NCBI RefSeq assembly: GCF_007859915.1
Contig: NZ_SJPM01000001.1
Location: 49,492 to 113,491, forward strand
Origin: Neorhodopirellula pilleata
GTDB lineage: Bacteria > Planctomycetota > Planctomycetia > Pirellulales > Pirellulaceae
Direction: 5' to 3'
DNA length: 64,000 nucleotides
Positions 58,841-64,000 of this stretch are shown piece after piece. Position 1 is the stretch's first letter. Each line of letters starts with the position of its first letter. A program made the position numbers and the translations under genes. The notes beneath the pieces are model-generated. The model had not been told where the DNA came from. It worked only from the letters and a program-made list of their open reading frames with translations, and made no database searches.

Positions 58841-60706
58841 ATGTCGACCTCGACTTCAACCGACCTAGAACAGCTCGCAAGACTCTCTCAACAAATTCGC
58901 CGCTGGATCATTCGATGTACCTCGCAGGCCGGTTCGGGGCATCCGACGTCTTCACTGTCGGCGGTGGAACTGATGACCGACTTGATGTTTGGCGGGCACT
59001 TCCGCTATCGGATTGAACAGCCTGACGATCCGGCAAATGATCGAGTGATCTTCTCCAAAGGCCACGCTTCGCCACTTCTATATTCACTCTGGACGGCCGC
59101 TGGCGTGATCGAGCCGGATGCCTTGATGAGATACCGGGAGTTCGGCAGTCCACTCGAAGGTCATCCGACGTCGCGGTTTCGCATGACCGAGGCGGCGACT
59201 GGATCGCTGGGTCAGGGGTTGTCGATCGGTTTCGGGATGGCGTTGGCGGCCCGCTACATCGACCGTTCACCGAGTCGCACGTTTGTGTTGCTTGGCGACA
59301 GTGAGATGGCCGAGGGTTCTCAGTGGGAAGCGATCCAATTGGCGGCGCACTACAAGCTGGACAACCTCGTCGGAATTCTCGACGTCAATCGTTTGGGCCA
59401 GCGAGGCGAAACCATGTACGGCCATGACTTGAACGCCTATCGAGATCGGATCGAGGCGTTTGGCTGGCGTTGCATCCTTGTTGACGATGGTCATGATCAT
59501 CAACAGGTCATGCAGGCTTGGGACGAAGTCGAATCGGTCAGTGAGAACAATGGCCAACCTATCATGGTGATCGCGAGAACGATCAAAGGCAAAGGGGTCG
59601 CGTCACTCGAAGACGAACCGGGGCATCATGGAAAACCGGTTGATGAAGATGAGTTCGAATCCATCTTGGCGGATCTGGGGGAGCCTGACGAATCCATTCG
59701 CGGTCAGTTTTCCGACCCGATCGTTTATCAAGCGAATCCTCGAAAATCAGAAGAGGCCGGACTGACTGATTATGAAATCGGCGACGAAGTGGCGACCCGA
59801 GATGCCTACGGAAACGCACTGTGTCGTCTGGCGCGAAAGTATCCCCGTCTGGTCGCGTTGGATGGTGAGGTTTGCAATTCGACGCGATCGAAACGTTTCC
59901 GAGATGATTTGCCCGATCGCTTTTTCGAAATGTTCATCGCCGAGCAGAATATGGTCGGCGCGGCCGTGGGGTTGGCGGTACGTGGCGAGTTGCCGTTCGT
60001 TTCGACGTTCGCGGCTTTCCTGAGTCGTGCGTTCGATCAGATCCGGATGGCTCCGTATTCCAACGCCAACGTGAAGTTTGTTGGGTCGCACTGCGGCGTC
60101 TCCATCGGCCAGGACGGGCCATCGCAAATGGGGCTCGAGGACATTGCCATGTTTCGTACGATTCAGGACGGCGTCGTGATGTATCCGTGCGATGCGGTCT
60201 CCACCGAAGCGATCGTTGATTTGATTGCCGATCATCAGGGGATCGCGTATCTCCGCACGACGCGCGGCAAAACGCCCGTGATCTATGCCAACGATGAATC
60301 GTTCTCTATCGGAGGCAGTAAGACACTGAAGGAGTCCGAAAGTGACGATGCAACCTTGATTGCAGCGGGCATTACCGTGCATGAAGCGATGGCCGCTGCG
60401 AAAGAACTCGATGCGAAAGGCATCTCAATCCGCGTCATCGACTTGTACAGCATCAAGCCGCTCGATCATGCGACCGTTCGCCGAGCCGCTGATCAAACCA
60501 AGGTCATCTTCACCGTCGAAGATCATTTTCCCGAAGGCGGCATCGGTGAAGCGGTATTGACCAGTCTGTCGGATCATCCGACACCGGTGAATAGTTTGGC
60601 GGTCCGTAAACGCCCGATCAGCGGAAGTCCAGACAAGCTGTTAGACCTAGAAGGTATTTCCGCAGGTTCCATCGTTGCTGCGGTGTCTCGCTGGCTCGAA
60701 GCATAG
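58841..60706 (+). CDS. tkt: Transketolase
   Basis: 621 residues, the shorter (animal-like) transketolase form. It transfers two-carbon units between sugar phosphates in the pentose phosphate pathway. The N-terminal TPP domain has AGSGHPTSSLSAVELMTDL near 32, LGDSEMAEGSQWEAIQLAAH near 150 with the TPP motif running to NLVGILDVN, and a switch to GHHGKPVDEDE near 263. The pyrimidine-binding domain has LVALDGEVCNSTRSKRF near 343, FIAEQNMVGAAVGLAVRGEL near 366 with the catalytic Glu, and HCGVSIGQDGPSQMGLEDI near 420. The C-terminal domain follows. The ATG at 58841 is preceded by GGAGAAGCC. It appears monocistronic, with repeat R2 copy d after the stop. Confidence 0.95.
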   Translation: MSTSTSTDLEQLARLSQQIRRWIIRCTSQAGSGHPTSSLSAVELMTDLMFGGHFRYRIEQPDDPANDRVIFSKGHASPLLYSLWTAAGVIEPDALMRYREFGSPLEGHPTSRFRMTEAATGSLGQGLSIGFGMALAARYIDRSPSRTFVLLGDSEMAEGSQWEAIQLAAHYKLDNLVGILDVNRLGQRGETMYGHDLNAYRDRIEAFGWRCILVDDGHDHQQVMQAWDEVESVSENNGQPIMVIARTIKGKGVASLEDEPGHHGKPVDEDEFESILADLGEPDESIRGQFSDPIVYQANPRKSEEAGLTDYEIGDEVATRDAYGNALCRLARKYPRLVALDGEVCNSTRSKRFRDDLPDRFFEMFIAEQNMVGAAVGLAVRGELPFVSTFAAFLSRAFDQIRMAPYSNANVKFVGSHCGVSIGQDGPSQMGLEDIAMFRTIQDGVVMYPCDAVSTEAIVDLIADHQGIAYLRTTRGKTPVIYANDESFSIGGSKTLKESESDDATLIAAGITVHEAMAAAKELDAKGISIRVIDLYSIKPLDHATVRRAADQTKVIFTVEDHFPEGGIGEAVLTSLSDHPTPVNSLAVRKRPISGSPDKLLDLEGISAGSIVAAVSRWLEA

Positions 60707-60718
60707 CAATATCTGACT

Positions 60719-60847
60719 GCTCGATCGTAACCCGACGCATGACGGACTGTTGATTTAATCGTAACCCGCTGCGTAAGCGAGGGATGAGTCAACATCAATC
60801 ATCCCTCGCTTACGCAGCGGGTTACGAAATAAATACAACTTCCAAAC
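60719..60847. repeat. Mosaic of R2 copy d and an inverted copy of the 124-bp element
   Basis: The left part (GGACTGTTGATTTAATCGTA) is an R2 end. The right part, from about 60758, reads as the reverse complement of the insertion at 30374-30497: hairpin CCCGCTGCGTAAGCGAGGGA / TCCCTCGCTTACGCAGCGGG, loop GAGTCAACATCAATC, and a decayed terminal repeat ACAACTTCCAAAC. The left terminal repeat of that element is missing, so it is truncated or recombined. It lies between the convergent transketolase gene and the gene at 60911. Confidence 0.75.
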
Positions 60848-60910
60848 TTACGCGTCGTTTGCCGATTCCCTCCCTCGATGCCAATGCCGAAGTTATCTCC
60901 GAACGGTTTC

Positions 60911-61642
60911 TTATTGATAACGGACCAAGTACCATCCGTCGCCGATCGTGGTTGCCGAACTCATTTTGTATGACTCGGCTAATCCTCCGGTGAATGAACT
61001 GGGAACACTCCCTGGTGGATGCCACTGGGCCCAATCACCTCCGTCGGTACCGGTCAACTGCAGTTTGATTGCTCCGTCGGGTGAACGTTCGATGGCACTG
61101 ACGTAGACGGCCTCGCTTGCAACCTGCGGCGTTTGAAGCAACACAAGCGTCGTCGGACGCCCGAACGGATATGCCATGAAGGGGCCAATCCGCGCTAACT
61201 CGCCATCGTGACGAGGCCAGTCCTGCCGCAACGGCGCCGCGATCGCTTCGAGTTGGTCGATGCGGTTCGCGAAACGCATCCGTTTTCCTTGCCAGGCGAT
61301 CGCATCATGATGGATTGCTAGCGAACACCAAACCGCAGTCATCGTCGTAATCGCTAGCAGTTGACCGATGGAGCGATGGCGGGCTAGGCTGGACTGGCCG
61401 CCAAAACATCTCGACAAAAGACCGATTAGGCTAACAACCGCGACGGCGAGAACCAACAAAAACAAAGCTGCGCGAAACCAACTAACATCGGACGAGATGA
61501 CAGCGAGCGACCGAGAACGGATCATCGATTCGAACATTGGATCCGTCGCCGCCCAAGCGGTAATCGCAATGAACGTCGAGCACTGAATCGCCCAAAGTCG
61601 GTTCACGGTTGAGGCTCTTGTCACAGGGAATCTTATTGGCAC
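60911..61642 (-). CDS. Membrane protein of unknown function
   Basis: 243 residues. Three hydrophobic segments are in the N-terminal half (about 15-33, 58-77 and 92-112). The C-terminal 130 residues are a soluble beta-rich part with IDQLEAIAAPLRQDWPRHDG, FMAYPFGRPTTLVLLQTPQV and ATTIGDGWYLVRYQ. I do not recognise the family. The start is a GTG whose GTG overlaps the TAG of the upstream gene (TAGTG), so it is translated with the terpene-cyclase-repeat protein. Confidence 0.7.
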   Translation of the reverse strand: MPIRFPVTRASTVNRLWAIQCSTFIAITAWAATDPMFESMIRSRSLAVISSDVSWFRAALFLLVLAVAVVSLIGLLSRCFGGQSSLARHRSIGQLLAITTMTAVWCSLAIHHDAIAWQGKRMRFANRIDQLEAIAAPLRQDWPRHDGELARIGPFMAYPFGRPTTLVLLQTPQVASEAVYVSAIERSPDGAIKLQLTGTDGGDWAQWHPPGSVPSSFTGGLAESYKMSSATTIGDGWYLVRYQ

Positions 61643-62796
61643 TACTTGCAGTAACCCAGTGCCATCAATGCGAAACTGGTTGCCAAGTTCTTGTCATTTT
61701 CAAACCAACGTTGATTGTCGTTGCTCCATGATCCGTCTTCGTTTTGACGCTCAGCCAGTTCGACCACAAGATCGGATTTCCAATCATGTTCCACGCCCTC
61801 GGAATCGGTAAGTGTCTCGGTCCCGGTCGCGTTGAGACCGGCCGCGAACGTGTGGTAGTAGTAATACAAACCTGCCGAGCCCATGCCGGGGTTCTTCTCG
61901 ACACTGTAGTGATCCTTGATCCACTGCAACGCCGCTTTGACACGCGGGTCCTCTTTGGTCAGCCCGGCGAAAATCATGCTCTTGAGCCCCGTGTAGCCCA
62001 TCGAACCGTAGCTGCGTAGTCCGCCGTTGGGCGTGTAGCGTTCGTCTGATGTGCTCGGGTCAATCTTGGTGGTCGGAATCTCGTAATAAAAACCGCCGTC
62101 GTCGACTTTGTCTGCGAACGGCGTGTCGTTGTATCGGCTGTTTAAGTTCTGACAACGTGATACGAACGCGAGCGCCCGTTGGATCGCCGGATCATCAGGC
62201 CCCGCCTCGACCGCCCGGAGGGCTTCGATCAGATAACCGGTGTTGGACAAGTCCGGTCGTCCCGCCCCACCGTAGCCGACGCCGCCGTACCATGGGTCGG
62301 ACGGATCACGTGGGCCTTCGCCGTACTGCATCCCGGTGACAAACTCTTTGGCGCGTTTCAAGATGTCGTTGTATTGGCCTTTTTTGTTGGCCTCGGCAAA
62401 ACAAACCATGGCAACACAAGTTTCGTAATTCTTGAGGCGTCCGTTGCCGTAGATTCCGCCGTCGGGTTTCACAAAACTTTCCAAAGCCTTGAGCCCTTGG
62501 GCGACCATCGGATCGTCGATGGTTTGACCGTTTCTGAGTGCCGATGTGATCGCCAAGGCTGTCACGCCTGGTCCGACTTGATCAGAAAAAGTTCCGGCAT
62601 CGGATTGTCCTTCTTTGGCTAGAAATGCGAGTCCCCGGTCGACCACTTCCTGACGCAGTTTCTGTGTTTTTGAAGTCGTTTCCGAATCTTGTGCGATCGC
62701 CGCCTCTTGCGAGATCGCCGTCACACAGGTCAGCCACGCTGCGGTTGTGGTGATAAAAAACCGGCGGCTGAGGTGAAATTTCCATCGTTGTTTCAT
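61642..62796 (-). CDS. Exported protein with prenyltransferase/squalene-oxidase-type repeats
   Basis: 384 residues from MKQRWKFHLSRRFFITTTAA (ATG at 62794-62796); a longer frame to 62928 would overlap the cheB region and lacks support. SRRFFITTTAA looks like a twin-arginine signal. The rest is an alpha/alpha-toroid with repeats such as RGLAFLAKEGQSD, GLKALESFVKPDGGIYGNG, RALAFVSRCQNLNS, ALQWIKDHYSVEKNPGMG and ELAERQNEDGSWSNDNQRW, the pattern of prenyltransferase/squalene-hopene-cyclase repeats. The DxDD-type cyclase motif is not visible, so it is probably not a hopene cyclase. It is the first gene of a two-gene operon with the membrane protein at 60911. Confidence 0.85.
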   Translation of the reverse strand: MKQRWKFHLSRRFFITTTAAWLTCVTAISQEAAIAQDSETTSKTQKLRQEVVDRGLAFLAKEGQSDAGTFSDQVGPGVTALAITSALRNGQTIDDPMVAQGLKALESFVKPDGGIYGNGRLKNYETCVAMVCFAEANKKGQYNDILKRAKEFVTGMQYGEGPRDPSDPWYGGVGYGGAGRPDLSNTGYLIEALRAVEAGPDDPAIQRALAFVSRCQNLNSRYNDTPFADKVDDGGFYYEIPTTKIDPSTSDERYTPNGGLRSYGSMGYTGLKSMIFAGLTKEDPRVKAALQWIKDHYSVEKNPGMGSAGLYYYYHTFAAGLNATGTETLTDSEGVEHDWKSDLVVELAERQNEDGSWSNDNQRWFENDKNLATSFALMALGYCK

Positions 62797-62835
62797 CGGT
62801 ACGACTCCACGAAGTATGAATTGATCGAGTATTGA

Positions 62836-63828
<993 letters not shown>

Positions 63829-63946
63829 CGACAATCAATCCAGATCGCCTTGAGCATCGAACGGACAGGAACCGTCACACTCCGTAGCAAGCCGTTGCCG
63901 ATCATTGCTAAGCGGCGCCTTGGACCGGCGGCCAATTAGCACACTT

Positions 63947-63967
63947 GGGGGGGGGGGGGGGGGGGGG
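63947..63967 (+). repeat. Run of 21 G
   Basis: An uninterrupted poly-G of 21 bases, 33 bases from the end of the window. It could be a real contingency-type homopolymer or an artefact of short-read sequencing. No gene is recognisable in 63829-64000. Confidence 0.9.
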
Positions 63968-64000
63968 CCGGTGGGTCGTTTCGCCGTGACGCGGCTTCTC

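Noticed and set aside
63829..64000. A gene beyond cheB at the right end
   Set aside because: The remaining 170 bases contain no sustained protein-like frame and include the poly-G run.

Overview
The window looks like a contig from a marine-type planctomycete of the Pirellulaceae (Rhodopirellula-like). The main evidence is a set of families that are abundant there: two DUF1501 proteins, a DUF1549/DUF1553 (PSD1-type) protein with c-type cytochrome motifs, FecR and LamG proteins, a DUF1559 prepilin-like protein, a DUF1571 protein, DUF5722, DUF4432, two transmembrane Ser/Thr kinases and two ECF-type sigma factors. Genes are mostly ATG/GTG/TTG-started, often coupled by 1-4 base overlaps, and separated by many hairpin-forming repeats. 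I see no tRNA, rRNA, CRISPR array, transposase gene or phage gene. Both ends look weak: the leftmost gene carries a one-base frameshift, and the right end has a CheB gene with a scrambled N-terminus followed by a run of 21 G.

Layout. 1-5360: a frameshifted partial gene, a DUF4432 sugar-epimerase-like protein followed at once by a transmembrane Ser/Thr kinase, a repeat, a DUF2780 protein and a glycine-rich RRM RNA-binding protein with a clear terminator. 5521-13138: DUF1501, a TerB-like protein, CoaB, dihydroorotate dehydrogenase, a DUF5722 glycosidase-like protein, a repeat, and an alternative GlmU-like left-handed beta-helix enzyme. 13359-18962: PdxJ with an EboE-like protein, CinA with a degenerate C-terminal domain, a small YjfB-like protein and DUF1571. 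19099-24908 is a minus-strand operon: large secreted protein, POT transporter, small membrane protein, thymidylate kinase. 25260-32006: TauE/SafE permease coupled to glutamyl-Q-tRNA synthetase, a convergent Dus enzyme, ArfB with a UVR-motif protein, and a RegB-type sensor kinase without its regulator.

32039-35201 is a divergent ECF sigma factor / membrane Ser/Thr kinase pair. After a small secreted protein with three internal repeats and an RlmM-like methyltransferase comes a tightly coupled sigma factor, FecR, PSD1-LamG, DUF1501 cluster (37439-44381), with a Gfo/Idh/MocA dehydrogenase converging on it. 46151-50249 holds a copper-type P-ATPase and a secreted pectate lyase. 50876-57110 holds a seven-heme cytochrome next to an SGNH hydrolase, then DUF1559, a small lipoprotein and a glycosyltransferase-TPR fusion. 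The rest is an MDR reductase, transketolase, a two-gene secreted/membrane operon with terpene-cyclase-like repeats, and CheB.

The least explained content is in the repeats. A three-copy branched palindromic family (about 150-270 bp) has arms that co-vary between copies and two hairpin loops complementary over 9 nt. A 124-bp element with 13-bp perfect terminal inverted repeats and an 8-bp target duplication is inserted inside another palindromic repeat. All gene calls come from reading the sequence and recalling families; no database search was run.
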